Shown here: positions 1 to 8,308 of the stretch, piece after piece
How the letters are laid out: each line of letters opens with the position of its first letter
Position numbering within the stretch: position 1 is the first letter of the stretch
Assembly: GCF_024628725.1 (NCBI RefSeq)
Contig: NZ_CP102409.1
Span: 3,180,636 to 3,244,635 of the forward strand
DNA: 64,000 bases
Source: Ruegeria sp. YS9
GTDB lineage: Bacteria; Pseudomonadota; Alphaproteobacteria; Rhodobacterales; Rhodobacteraceae
Direction of reading: 5' to 3'
Made by a program: the position numbers and the translations under genes
The notes under the pieces: generated by a model
What the model was told of the DNA's origin: nothing
The model's input: only the letters and a program-made list of their open reading frames with translations
Databases searched by the model: none

Positions 1-2
1 TC

Positions 3-803
3 TGGAGCCTGTTATTGGGCCTGAGCGTCCTGGCGACAGCACCGCATGCGCAATCCAACAAGCGTATGCTGACTGACCGAGAGGATCTTTTGGGTTGGGA
101 GGCTGTCGGACGGCTGGATGTCCGCGACGCCTCGTATTGCACCGGCACGTTGATCGCGCAGGACATGGTACTGACCGCGGCCCATTGTGCGGTGGATCGT
201 CGTACCGGGAAGACTTACGTGCCCGAAGACATCACGTTTCGTGCAGGCCTCAGCAACGGCAACGCCTTGGCCGAACGTCAGGTCACGCAAATCGCGGTTC
301 ATCCCAGCTATGGTTCGCAGAACCCGCTTTCGCACGAAGGTGTTCAGTTGGACGTCGCACTGATGCGACTGAATGAGCCTATCCCGTATTCGGTCGCCGA
401 CCCCTTTGCGCTGCACAGCGGCCGTGTTCCGGGCAACGAGATCAGCATTGCCTCGTATGGGCGGGGCCGGTCCGAGGCGATCACCCGAGAACGGTCGTGC
501 CGTATCATCGACCGCAGGCAGGGGCTGATCACCTTTGATTGCGACATTACGTTCGGGTCTTCGGGGTCTGCAATTCTGGCGAAAAACGGTGCGCGCTGGC
601 AGATCCTGTCCGTGGTTTCGGCGGTAGGGACAAACGGCCGCAGAAAGGTGGGGTTTGGTATGGAGCTTGGCGGGATAGTCGCAGAACTCAAGGCCATCAT
701 GCGGCGCGACGCACCTCGGCCCAAGGCGTCGATCCGACGGTTGCAGGTCGGGTCCGGCAAGTCAGAATCCGGTGCCAAATTCATCCGTTCCGGCGGGGGT
801 TGA
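3..803 (+). CDS. Trypsin-like serine protease, 5' end outside window
   Basis: Secreted S1-family serine peptidase. The reading frame is open to the left edge, and its first visible residues are a hydrophobic signal-peptide core ending near Ala-Gln, so the true start lies upstream of this window. The catalytic triad is visible: His in a TAAHC motif (about 170-190), Asp in LDVALMRL (about 350-370) and Ser in FGSSGSA (about 550-575). The mature protein is about 245 residues, a single protease domain with a basic tail and no PDZ or other domain. The substrate cannot be told. The family and residues are directly visible; periplasmic or extracellular location is inferred from the signal peptide. 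Confidence 0.88.
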   Translation, partial: WSLLLGLSVLATAPHAQSNKRMLTDREDLLGWEAVGRLDVRDASYCTGTLIAQDMVLTAAHCAVDRRTGKTYVPEDITFRAGLSNGNALAERQVTQIAVHPSYGSQNPLSHEGVQLDVALMRLNEPIPYSVADPFALHSGRVPGNEISIASYGRGRSEAITRERSCRIIDRRQGLITFDCDITFGSSGSAILAKNGARWQILSVVSAVGTNGRRKVGFGMELGGIVAELKAIMRRDAPRPKASIRRLQVGSGKSESGAKFIRSGGG

Positions 804-926
804 ACTCGGCGAAATCGCTACCCATGTGATGAGTATCGGACCGCCTGAACGGGGTCCGGTGTTTGATATTGCCCGTCCGATGCGAGGGCACTGATCACAA
901 ATCGCTCAAGAATGAGGATATGACAC

Positions 927-1394
927 ATGCGTACGTTTGATTTTGCACCGCTGCACCGCGCCACCATTGGCTTTGACCAGATCGCCGACATGATGGATCG
1001 CGTTCTGACCAACGATGGCGCCCAGCCCAGCTATCCACCTTACAACATCGAAAAAACCGATGTCGACACCTACCGAATTTCGGTGGCCGTTGCCGGTTTT
1101 TCGGAAAACGACCTGACCGTAGAAGTGAAAGAGAATTCACTTGTCGTGTCAGGCAAGAAAGCCGCTGAAGACAAAGAGCGCACCTATCTGCACCGTGGCA
1201 TCGCCACCCGCGCGTTCGAGCGTCGGTTTGCCCTGGCGGATCATGTCCGCGTCACCGGTGCGAGCCACGAAAACGGTATGCTGAACATCGAACTGAAGCG
1301 CGAGGTTCCAGAGGCCCTGAAACCGCGCCGGATCGAGATCACCTCGGCCAAAGCCATCGAAAAGGATGTGGTGGACGCCAAAGCCGTGAACTGA
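927..1394 (+). CDS. Small heat-shock protein, Hsp20 family
   Basis: ATP-independent holdase chaperone of 155 residues, the normal length of IbpA-like Hsp20 proteins. The alpha-crystallin domain runs from about residue 33 (PPYNIEKTD) to residue 135, and contains the family features AVAGFSENDLTV, LVVSGKK and, near the end, ENGMLNIELKREVPE. The N-terminal segment resembles IbpA (LHRATIGFDQIADMMDRV). The ATG follows a GAGGAT ribosome site. No heat-shock sigma-factor promoter or ROSE-type thermometer could be identified with confidence in the 120-base leader. A strong terminator follows, so it is transcribed alone. Confidence 0.95.
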   Translation: MRTFDFAPLHRATIGFDQIADMMDRVLTNDGAQPSYPPYNIEKTDVDTYRISVAVAGFSENDLTVEVKENSLVVSGKKAAEDKERTYLHRGIATRAFERRFALADHVRVTGASHENGMLNIELKREVPEALKPRRIEITSAKAIEKDVVDAKAVN

Positions 1395-1444
1395 GGCTTC
1401 TGACTATCCCGCGGCAGTCCACTCCTCCCGGGCTGCCGCATCAC

Positions 1445-1482
1445 ACGCCCCGCGTTCCTCCAGACGCGGGGCGTTGTGTTTT
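1445..1482 (+). terminator. Rho-independent terminator of hsp20
   Basis: Ten-base arms ACGCCCCGCG / CGCGGGGCGT (1445-1454 and 1465-1474) close a ten-base loop and are followed by TTGTGTTTT. A second GC-rich stem (GCGGCAG / CTGCCGC) sits just before it at 1411-1439. The hairpin lies inside the possible longer N-terminus of the next gene, which supports the later start chosen for that gene. Confidence 0.85.
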
Positions 1483-1538
1483 GGGCATGCGCGAAAATTG
1501 GTTCCCAGCAAATTATCCGCCTGATAGTCTTGGGTATT

Positions 1539-3764
1539 ATGGAAAGCCGACCAAAACGTCGACTAGCAGCTATCCTGGCAGCCGACATCGCCGGCTACTC
1601 AAGATTGGTTGGTCTGGACGAAGAAGGTACCATCGCAAGACTTCGCCTGATCCGCAGCGAAGTCATAGAGCCGGCGATCGCCCGGCATTCAGGACGTATC
1701 GCGAACACTGCTGGAGACAGCTTTGTGATCGAATTTCGCAGCGCCGTCGATGCGGTTCATGCCGCCGTGGAAATTCAGGCCGAGCTTGCAAAGAGAAATG
1801 CGGGAACCGATCAGGATAGCGTCATAACGCTTCGGATCGGACTGAATGTCGGCGATGTGGTTTCGAACGGGGATGACATCCTTGGCGACGGCGTGAACGT
1901 TGCCGCGCGGCTCGAGGCACTGGCAGATCCCGGTGGTATCATTGTTTCACAATCCATCGTCGATTATGCGCGCAACAAAGTGCCCTATGGTTTTGCCCCG
2001 ATCGGGCCACAGAACGTCAAGAACATCGCAGACCCGGTTCAGGCCTTTCGCGTGGAAGCGGAAACTTTGCCTTCCCCGCGAAAAAGCCGCACGAAGAGGA
2101 AATCCCGCTGGCTGCCACTGTCGGCTCTATTGGTGATGTTGGCGGTCGTTGGGCTTTTTCTGACGAAACCGTGGAAGACCGGCCAATTGCGTGCCTCAGA
2201 GGCGCAGATGGTTTACCCCTTGCCGGATCTACCTTCCATCGCAGTGTTGCCGATTGCGAATTACACCGATGGCGCGTCCAAGGACATGCTGATCAACGGT
2301 ATCTCTGAGGATTTGATCACGGACTTGTCCCGAATATCCGGTTTGTTCGTCATCGCGGGCAACTCATCCTTCGCATACCGCGACAGAAACATAGATATCG
2401 CACGTTTTGCCGAAGAGCTGGGGGTTCGATACGTCGTTGACGGCAGCGTGCGACGTGCGGATGAAGATTTCCGGATCAATATTCGCCTGACCGACACATT
2501 GAGCGGGCGATTGATCTGGGCGGACAGGTTTGATGGCGCGATTGATGACATCTTTGAAGTGCAGAAAACCATTGTTCTCGCAATTGCTCAGGAGCTGGAT
2601 CTTCCACTCGACCCTCAAAGCCGGCAGGCCATCGAAAGCGTGGAAACCCAGACCATTGCAGCACGCGAAGCCTTCCAACGCGGGTGGGAGTTGTATTCGC
2701 AGTTCAACGAACAGGACAACCTTGCGGCAATTCCCCATTTTGAAAAGGCCGTGGAACTGGACCCGGATTATGGGCGTGCCTGGGCGACGCTTGCCCTGGC
2801 GCATTTGCGACCGCACATCTTTCATCATTGGAATGGGTTCGCAGGGTCAGGCGCGCAAATGCACATTGGCCTGTTTTTCAAGTATTACCGGGATGTGATA
2901 GAGCAGGACACCGCCCTGGTGCACGTTATCCGGGCTATTGTCAGTCTCAGTCTTCCGGATTGGAACAGTGCCGAAGGGGTAGGCCGGGGGACGGAAGACG
3001 CCAGACGAGAAGCGGCGAAAGCCATTGCGCTGCAACCCAGTGACCCCGAGGCGCATCTGACGATGGGATGGGCCTTGATTGCAGCGGGTGAGCCCGAGGA
3101 AGGACTGGCCTTTGTGCAGGCCGCGACCCGGCTGGATCCCAATTATCCCAGCCACTACGCGCTGTTTGAAGCGGCGGCTCTGTACGCATTGAATGACCTG
3201 ACGGGCGCAGCAGATGTGATCGAGAAAGAGTTGAACAGAAACCCTCAGGCAACCGAGCTGATGCCATTTGCAGCCTCGGTTCTGGCCCTGAATGGAGATC
3301 GCCGTGCGGGCAGGGCCATCATCGACCGATGGCAAAAGGGCAAGCATGCCGGTGTCATACAGGACGCTGTTCAGAATTACCTTTTTATCATCCACTGGGT
3401 TGGAGAAAACCAGCATCTGAACGCCCGGCTGAACGATGGGCTTCGTCTGGCGGCGTTGCCTCCGGAAAAAACCATAGCAAGTCTGAGGGCAGATCTGTCA
3501 CGGGGGGATGCCAAAGATCAGAGGACGGCAGCCCAATCACTGGCCCTGTTTGGTCCCGAGGCAGAGCCAGCGGTGCCGGAATTGATCGCGCTTCTTGAAA
3601 GCCCGTCGGTGTTTGTCCGGAAAGAGGCAGCAATTGCATTGGGGAAAATAGGTGGCGCGGCGTCGTCTGCATTGCCCGCGCTGGAAGCGATGGTGGACGG
3701 TTCGTTGCAGGGAAAGTTCGCGGCCCGCGCAATCGAACAAATCCGCGACAAATCCGCAGACTAG
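1539..3764 (+). CDS. Class III adenylate cyclase fused to TolB-like, TPR and HEAT modules
   Basis: Predicted membrane-anchored signalling protein of 741 residues. Residues about 1-175 form a class III nucleotide cyclase domain: the first metal-binding Asp is in AADIAGYSR and the second region is GDDILGDGVNVAARL. One transmembrane helix (about 189-210) follows. Next come a TolB-amino-terminal-like segment beginning SIAVLPI (about 235-350), tetratricopeptide-like helices (about 385-620) and a C-terminal pair of HEAT/PBS-lyase-like repeats (PEAEPAVPELIALLES...). The catalytic domain precedes the membrane helix, so the C-terminal part should be periplasmic. The ATG at 1539 is preferred over GTG 1476, which lies within the preceding terminator. 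The cyclase family is clear; signal and partners are unknown. Confidence 0.88.
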   Translation: MESRPKRRLAAILAADIAGYSRLVGLDEEGTIARLRLIRSEVIEPAIARHSGRIANTAGDSFVIEFRSAVDAVHAAVEIQAELAKRNAGTDQDSVITLRIGLNVGDVVSNGDDILGDGVNVAARLEALADPGGIIVSQSIVDYARNKVPYGFAPIGPQNVKNIADPVQAFRVEAETLPSPRKSRTKRKSRWLPLSALLVMLAVVGLFLTKPWKTGQLRASEAQMVYPLPDLPSIAVLPIANYTDGASKDMLINGISEDLITDLSRISGLFVIAGNSSFAYRDRNIDIARFAEELGVRYVVDGSVRRADEDFRINIRLTDTLSGRLIWADRFDGAIDDIFEVQKTIVLAIAQELDLPLDPQSRQAIESVETQTIAAREAFQRGWELYSQFNEQDNLAAIPHFEKAVELDPDYGRAWATLALAHLRPHIFHHWNGFAGSGAQMHIGLFFKYYRDVIEQDTALVHVIRAIVSLSLPDWNSAEGVGRGTEDARREAAKAIALQPSDPEAHLTMGWALIAAGEPEEGLAFVQAATRLDPNYPSHYALFEAAALYALNDLTGAADVIEKELNRNPQATELMPFAASVLALNGDRRAGRAIIDRWQKGKHAGVIQDAVQNYLFIIHWVGENQHLNARLNDGLRLAALPPEKTIASLRADLSRGDAKDQRTAAQSLALFGPEAEPAVPELIALLESPSVFVRKEAAIALGKIGGAASSALPALEAMVDGSLQGKFAARAIEQIRDKSAD

Positions 3765-3836
3765 CCGTGTCACCGTCGACTGGGCCGCCGCTATACACTT
3801 GTTTTTACAACGACGCGATCGCGTTTCCGGATGCGG

Positions 3837-3867
3837 GGTCTCTGCCCGCCGCAATGGGACAGAGACC
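3837..3867. terminator. Hairpin between convergent genes (possible gabD terminator)
   Basis: Perfect eight-base arms GGTCTCTG / CAGAGACC with an inner CCC/GGG pairing lie nine bases beyond the gabD stop codon, between the converging cyclase gene and gabD. There is no T-run on either side, so it may be a Rho-dependent or mRNA 3'-end-protecting stem rather than a classical terminator. Confidence 0.45.
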
Positions 3868-3875
3868 GTATTGGA

Positions 3876-5351
3876 TCAGACCGACATGCAGACGTATTTC
3901 ATCTCCAGATAGTCTTCCATGCCGTGATGGCTGCCTTCGCGGCCCAGACCGGATTGCTTGACGCCGCCGAACGGGCCCAGCTCGGTCGAGATGATGCCGG
4001 TGTTCACGCCGACGATGCCGTATTCCAGCGCTTCGGCCACCTTGTAGACGCGGCTCAGGTCCTTGGCATAGAAATACGAGGCCAGACCAAAAATCGTGTC
4101 ATTGGCCATGGCGATCACGTCGTCTTCGTCTTCGAACTTGAACAGCGGGGCCAGCGGGCCGAAGGTTTCGTCCTGCGCCACCAGCATGTCCTGAGTCACG
4201 CCGGTCACGATGGTTGGCTGGAAGAACGTACCGCCCAGATCATGGGGCAGGCCGCCTGTCAGAACCGCGCCGCCCTTGTCGGTCACGTCCTTGATATGTT
4301 CTTCGACTTTGGCGACCGCGTCGGCATTGATCAGCGGGCCGGTGGTGGTGCCTTCGGTCAAACCGTCGCCGATTTTCAGCGCTTCCACTGCCGCTTTCAG
4401 TTTGGCCGCGAACGCGTCATAGACACCGGCCTGCACATAGATTCTGTTCGCGCAGACGCAGGTCTGACCGTTGTTGCGGAACTTGCACAGCATCGCGCCT
4501 TCGACGGCGGCATCCAGATCGGCATCGTCGAACACGATGAACGGCGCGTTGCCGCCCAGCTCCATCGAACACTTCATGACCTGATCTGCCGCCTGCCGCA
4601 GCAGGATGCGCCCCACTTCGGTCGAGCCGGTAAAGGTCAGCTTGCGCACGCCGGGGTTTTCGCAGAACTCCTTGCCGATCTCACTGGCCCGGGATGAGGG
4701 CACCACGTTGAACACACCCGCGGGCACGCCGGCCTGTTCCGCCAGCAGCGCAAGTACCAGCGCCGACAGGGGCGTTTCGGTGGCCGGACGCGCCACAAAG
4801 GCGCAGCCGGCGGCCAAAGCCGGGCCTGCCTTGCGGGTGATCATGGCATTGGGAAAATTCCAGGGCGTGATCGAGGCCGCAACGCCGATCGGCTGTTTCA
4901 TCACCATGATCCGCTTGTCGCGCTGATGGCCGGGAATGGTCTCGCCATAGACACGCTTGGCCTCTTCACCGAAGAACTCGATGAAAGACGCGCCATAGCC
5001 GATCTCACCGATGGCCTCTGCCAGGGGCTTGCCCTGTTCAGCGGTCAGGATCTTGCCCAGGTCCTCGGCGTTTTCCATCATCAGATCGAACCAGCGCCGC
5101 AGGATGGCTGCACGTTCCTTGCCGGTCAGCTTTGCCCATTCTTTCTGCGCGGCTTCAGCCTGTGCGATTGCTCCGGCGACCTGAGCACGGCTGACGTCTG
5201 CCACCTCGGCGACCACATCGCCCCGAGCGGGGTTTGTGACTTTGAACGTGCCATTGTCACCGTCTACCCACTGACCGCCGATATAGGCTTTGGTTACAAG
5301 CAATTCGGGGTTCTTCAGAATTGACTTCAGATCGGTCGTTGCGTCCAGCAT
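3876..5351 (-). CDS. gabD: NAD(P)-dependent succinate-semialdehyde dehydrogenase
   Basis: Oxidises succinate semialdehyde to succinate, the last step of 4-aminobutyrate degradation, in the cytosol. The 491-residue protein has the standard aldehyde dehydrogenase fold: Asn in TPWNFP, the Glu general base in MELGGNAP, and the nucleophilic Cys in NNGQTCVCANR. The C-terminus (GVNTGIISTELGPFGGVKQSGLGREG) is typical of GabD rather than of other aldehyde dehydrogenases. The ATG at 5351 has a GGAGG site upstream, so the 18 extra residues possible upstream were not included. No transaminase gene is nearby. Glutarate semialdehyde is a possible alternative substrate. Confidence 0.9.
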   Translation of the reverse strand: MLDATTDLKSILKNPELLVTKAYIGGQWVDGDNGTFKVTNPARGDVVAEVADVSRAQVAGAIAQAEAAQKEWAKLTGKERAAILRRWFDLMMENAEDLGKILTAEQGKPLAEAIGEIGYGASFIEFFGEEAKRVYGETIPGHQRDKRIMVMKQPIGVAASITPWNFPNAMITRKAGPALAAGCAFVARPATETPLSALVLALLAEQAGVPAGVFNVVPSSRASEIGKEFCENPGVRKLTFTGSTEVGRILLRQAADQVMKCSMELGGNAPFIVFDDADLDAAVEGAMLCKFRNNGQTCVCANRIYVQAGVYDAFAAKLKAAVEALKIGDGLTEGTTTGPLINADAVAKVEEHIKDVTDKGGAVLTGGLPHDLGGTFFQPTIVTGVTQDMLVAQDETFGPLAPLFKFEDEDDVIAMANDTIFGLASYFYAKDLSRVYKVAEALEYGIVGVNTGIISTELGPFGGVKQSGLGREGSHHGMEDYLEMKYVCMSV

Positions 5352-5635
5352 GATAAGCCTCCGGCGTGAATTGGGTTGCGCGCACCCAATCAGGTGATGT
5401 CTCAATTGTCTATGGCCACTCTGGATGTGGAATCAATCCAGATTTGATCAAAAATTTACTTAACAAGTTAATTTAATCGAGTCACCCGAAATCTGCGCGT
5501 TTCATTGGCCGGTCTCGCCTTTCTTTTTGCGAAGGAGTTTGCCAAAGTCTGGGTGAATTTTGAGGCCCAGGGGATGTAAATCGGTGTAACATTCCCTATC
5601 TTATTGGGTAATTAAAGAAAAAGAGGACAGCAGAG

Positions 5636-6715
5636 ATGTCGAACCAGCAATTCGAAGCGTTGATAGAAGAGACTCAAGCCAAAGTGCGCGAAAGCCAGTC
5701 TCAGATCGAAGGGCTGACTTCGCGCATTGAAGCGGCCCGCGCCAAGATCGGCACCGCCGAGGCGGATATCGACATCGAAAACGCCACGCTCGAAGATGTG
5801 CACGCCCATACCGAGGTGATGAATGCCAATATCGCCGAGCTGATCATGGGGCTGGACGACGTCACCAGCGCCTTTTCCAAAGATTTTGACGAGATGCGTT
5901 CGAAAACCGGGTGGGAGTCGTTTGTCGGCATCTTCTCGAAAGGTAAATCCGAGTCGATGCGGCAGGAGCGGATGCGCACCGCCAATATCGATGACAAGCT
6001 GCAAGACCTGATCGCCAAATCCGACGTGATCGTGAAGCTGCTGCAAGGGCAACTGGCCGTGCTGGAAGAACAGCGCGTCAAGGTCGAGGACAACCTGACC
6101 GTCACGCTGGACGACCGTGAGGCGACCGTGGCCGAGTTGGAGGCGCTGCGCGCCGAAATTCAGGGCATGGACCCGACGATCATCACGCTGGAGAACAAGA
6201 TCAGCGTCGAACAGGACGCCGCCGCGCGGACCCAGCTGGAAACCGAACTGGCCGAGCTGAACAAGCAATACAACGCCAAGGTTCAGGACGAGCAGGTCAA
6301 ACTGGCCAAAAGCCAAACGCTGGAGCGCTATATTGAAAAGGGCAAGACTTGGGTCGATTCACTGCAAAACCAGGCGGCGACGCAGATGGTTCTGATCAAC
6401 AAGCTACAGACAGACACGCAGCAGCGCGTGGTGCTGTATGACGCCCTGACCAAATCGCTGAAAACCGCGCAGCAGCAGGACGTGGCCCACCGCATCAACG
6501 AGATCGGTGTGCATACGGATCAAGAGGCGCAGACGGCGATGGCCGCCATCGGCACCGCGACCAACCAGAAGATGGCCGACATGCTTGAGGCGCATGAGGA
6601 CCACATGGTCTTTGCCCGCGACGTGCTGGAGAAAAAAGCCAAGGCGGATGAACGCTTTGCCCGCCGTTTTGCCTCGATTGTCGAGAAGCATGACAAGAAT
6701 TTGTATGGGGGTTGA
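5636..6715 (+). CDS. Coiled-coil protein, first gene of the AAA+ cluster
   Basis: Soluble 359-residue protein with no signal peptide or membrane helix, almost entirely heptad-rich helix with high Glu, Gln, Ala and Lys. Coiled coil covers about residues 5-60 and 130-345, interrupted by a short Gly/Trp-containing stretch (GWESFVGIFSKGKSES, about 92-107). The second half (many helices with Q/E/L heptads, then LYDALTKSLKTAQQQDV) faintly recalls the TelA toxic-anion-resistance fold, but I cannot establish homology. An AGAGGA ribosome site precedes the ATG. It opens a same-strand run of eight genes to 12978, so it is probably a scaffold or substrate of the AAA+ protein encoded downstream. Function unknown. 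Confidence 0.8.
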   Translation: MSNQQFEALIEETQAKVRESQSQIEGLTSRIEAARAKIGTAEADIDIENATLEDVHAHTEVMNANIAELIMGLDDVTSAFSKDFDEMRSKTGWESFVGIFSKGKSESMRQERMRTANIDDKLQDLIAKSDVIVKLLQGQLAVLEEQRVKVEDNLTVTLDDREATVAELEALRAEIQGMDPTIITLENKISVEQDAAARTQLETELAELNKQYNAKVQDEQVKLAKSQTLERYIEKGKTWVDSLQNQAATQMVLINKLQTDTQQRVVLYDALTKSLKTAQQQDVAHRINEIGVHTDQEAQTAMAAIGTATNQKMADMLEAHEDHMVFARDVLEKKAKADERFARRFASIVEKHDKNLYGG

Positions 6716-6717
6716 GC

Positions 6718-7140
6718 TTGGACGAAGTGAGCTTGAGCCGATCTGAACAAACCAGTTGGACGCTCTATCGCTGGTTAGCTGGCAACGTCGGTCTACTGTT
6801 TGTAATGATGTATACGATGGGCTGGTACTTTCTTTTCTCAGCTCCTTTGTTGGCGTTGTTCGGACTTTGCGCAACGCTTGTGTATTTCCTTACGGGTAAC
6901 GGCGAAGGCGCGCTTGGGATCACTGCATTATTGTTTGCTCCATTGTCGATAACATTCCTCGTATGGCAAATGATCAGGTTTATTGGGCCGACATTTGTAG
7001 GATTATTTCGGCGATGTGGGTTTTTCGGTCAGTACTTGCACCGTTTTTCTCCGAGCGACCTTCTTGAAATGGCGCGCACCCATCGACAGATTGCGTCTGC
7101 CGACCTTCGCAGGCTATGGGACAAAGCTGTTGGACACTGA
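6718..7140 (+). CDS. Small A/T-rich integral membrane protein
   Basis: About 140 residues with three to four hydrophobic helices in the first 90 residues (around LLFVMMYTMGWYFLF, LLALFGLCATLVYFL and ITALLFAPLSITFLV), then a basic cytosolic tail. The TTG at 6718 is chosen because GGGGG at 6707-6711 gives it normal ribosome-site spacing; TTG 6712 (overlapping the previous stop) and GTG 6727 are alternatives. Base composition is visibly more A/T-rich than both neighbours. The 3' end overlaps the probable start of the next gene. No family recognised. Confidence 0.6.
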   Translation: MDEVSLSRSEQTSWTLYRWLAGNVGLLFVMMYTMGWYFLFSAPLLALFGLCATLVYFLTGNGEGALGITALLFAPLSITFLVWQMIRFIGPTFVGLFRRCGFFGQYLHRFSPSDLLEMARTHRQIASADLRRLWDKAVGH

Positions 7141-8251
7141 TCCCATCCAAGACCATGTTGGCCTGACCGACACCTTCGCCTCGCGCCGGTATTTCCGGAA
7201 ATTTGAGGTGATCACCGTCCACCTCCTGCGCGTGGCTGCGACGATGGAGGCCGAGGGCGCGATCAGCAAGCAAGAAGTGCGGATCGTGTCGCGCTACCTC
7301 TCGGGGTTGCTCTACACCTTCCGCGCGCTCTCCATGAAGTATCTGTTGGTCGGGCGCGATACGGGGCGGTTCTTTGGCAGTCTCGCCATGGACAAGCGCG
7401 ATAGCGGCTTTCCGGTGGCGGCCGAGTTGCTGACCATGGCCAATGACGCGCAGCAGGCGCAGGTGCATCTGGCAAACATGCCCTTGGAAGACGACCTGAA
7501 AACCGACATGGTGCGAACGATCATTGGCGATCAGGAAATCCCCACCAAGCTGCAATTCGCTCTCTCCCAAAGGCTCTATTACGAAGAACTGTTAAAAGGT
7601 CAGCTGTTCTGGGCCCGTAATGATCCCGAGTGCCACTGGATCGGAAATGAGGGGGACCGACGCAAATTCATGATCCACTGGGCGGTCTATGACAGCCAGA
7701 TCAACCTGCCCGTCATCTATCTGATGCAGCTTGAGGACAGCGGCAAAACTGCCCTGCCCAAGGATCAGCGCCGCTGGCCCGAGGTTCAGGCGCATCTGAT
7801 GGCGCAAGCGCTGGGTGGGTTGAAACTGGTGACGATTGCCAAAGGCTTCGATCAGGATTTCGACGACCTGCATCCCAAACACCTGCGCCGCATCCATGTG
7901 GGTCCGATGTATTCCTCGGCCTATACCGAGCAATCCGGCCCCCTGCGGCAGGTGCTGGAGGACGCGCAATCTCCGCAAGGTCAGGATTGGGCACTGGCCT
8001 GGACCACCGAAGAACTGGAAAGCGAAGAGGTGATCGAAGAGCGCTCCGGGTGGTTCTCGACCGTTGAGCGCGAGATTTTTGCGCTGGACCCGTTCGGCGG
8101 GCAAGGGGCCGAGACCGGGGCCACACGCACTCAGCGCTCGATCATCCTGCCCCAGCGTCCGTTTCAGGTGCTGGCCGAGCGCAACCCGCCGGGTTTTGCC
8201 GATGTGCGCAAGTTCGTCGTCAGCAAGACCGGGCAGGTGTTGAGATATTGA
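7130..8251 (+). CDS. Uncharacterised protein of the AAA+ cluster
   Basis: About 373 residues, soluble, no signal peptide and no recognisable domain. The N-terminal part is helical and rich in charged residues (FRKFEVITVHLLRVAATMEAEG...). The middle holds aromatic-rich stretches (ARNDPECHWIGNEGDRRKFMIHW) and the C-terminus is Pro/Arg-rich, ending VSKTGQVLRY. The start is uncertain: TTG 7130 follows GGGA at a suitable distance and overlaps the upstream stop, while GTG 7016 would give 411 residues but lies inside the preceding gene and has a poor ribosome site. Codon use is ordinary high-GC, unlike the A/T-rich gene before it. Placed between the coiled-coil and ATPase genes, it probably works with them. 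Confidence 0.72.
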   Translation: MDTDPIQDHVGLTDTFASRRYFRKFEVITVHLLRVAATMEAEGAISKQEVRIVSRYLSGLLYTFRALSMKYLLVGRDTGRFFGSLAMDKRDSGFPVAAELLTMANDAQQAQVHLANMPLEDDLKTDMVRTIIGDQEIPTKLQFALSQRLYYEELLKGQLFWARNDPECHWIGNEGDRRKFMIHWAVYDSQINLPVIYLMQLEDSGKTALPKDQRRWPEVQAHLMAQALGGLKLVTIAKGFDQDFDDLHPKHLRRIHVGPMYSSAYTEQSGPLRQVLEDAQSPQGQDWALAWTTEELESEEVIEERSGWFSTVEREIFALDPFGGQGAETGATRTQRSIILPQRPFQVLAERNPPGFADVRKFVVSKTGQVLRY

Positions 8252-8257
8252 ATTTTT

Positions 8258-8296
8258 CGCCTCCGGCGGGAGTATTTTTGAAAAGATGAAGCAAGG
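8258..8296 (+). repeat. Intergenic repeat copy A (hairpin + TATTTTTG...GATGAAGCA)
   Basis: A small stem (CGCC-TCC-GGCG) is followed by GGAGTATTTTTG and then AAAAGATGAAGCAAGG. The second half matches a segment at 58854-58880 almost base for base (TATTTTTG, four variable bases, GATGAAGCA). Both copies follow the 3' end of a gene, so this looks like a family of terminator-associated intergenic elements. Here it lies between two genes of the same cluster, so it may reduce rather than stop read-through. Confidence 0.5.
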
Positions 8297-8308
8297 GCGG
8301 TTTTTGAG

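Noticed and set aside
3831..4697. Plus-strand open frame opposite gabD
   Set aside because: Fully inside gabD, with no recognisable protein features.
5460..5476. Three TTAA units upstream of gabD as a CtrA site
   Set aside because: Spacings are four, one and nine bases, none the required seven; more likely just an A/T-rich promoter tract.
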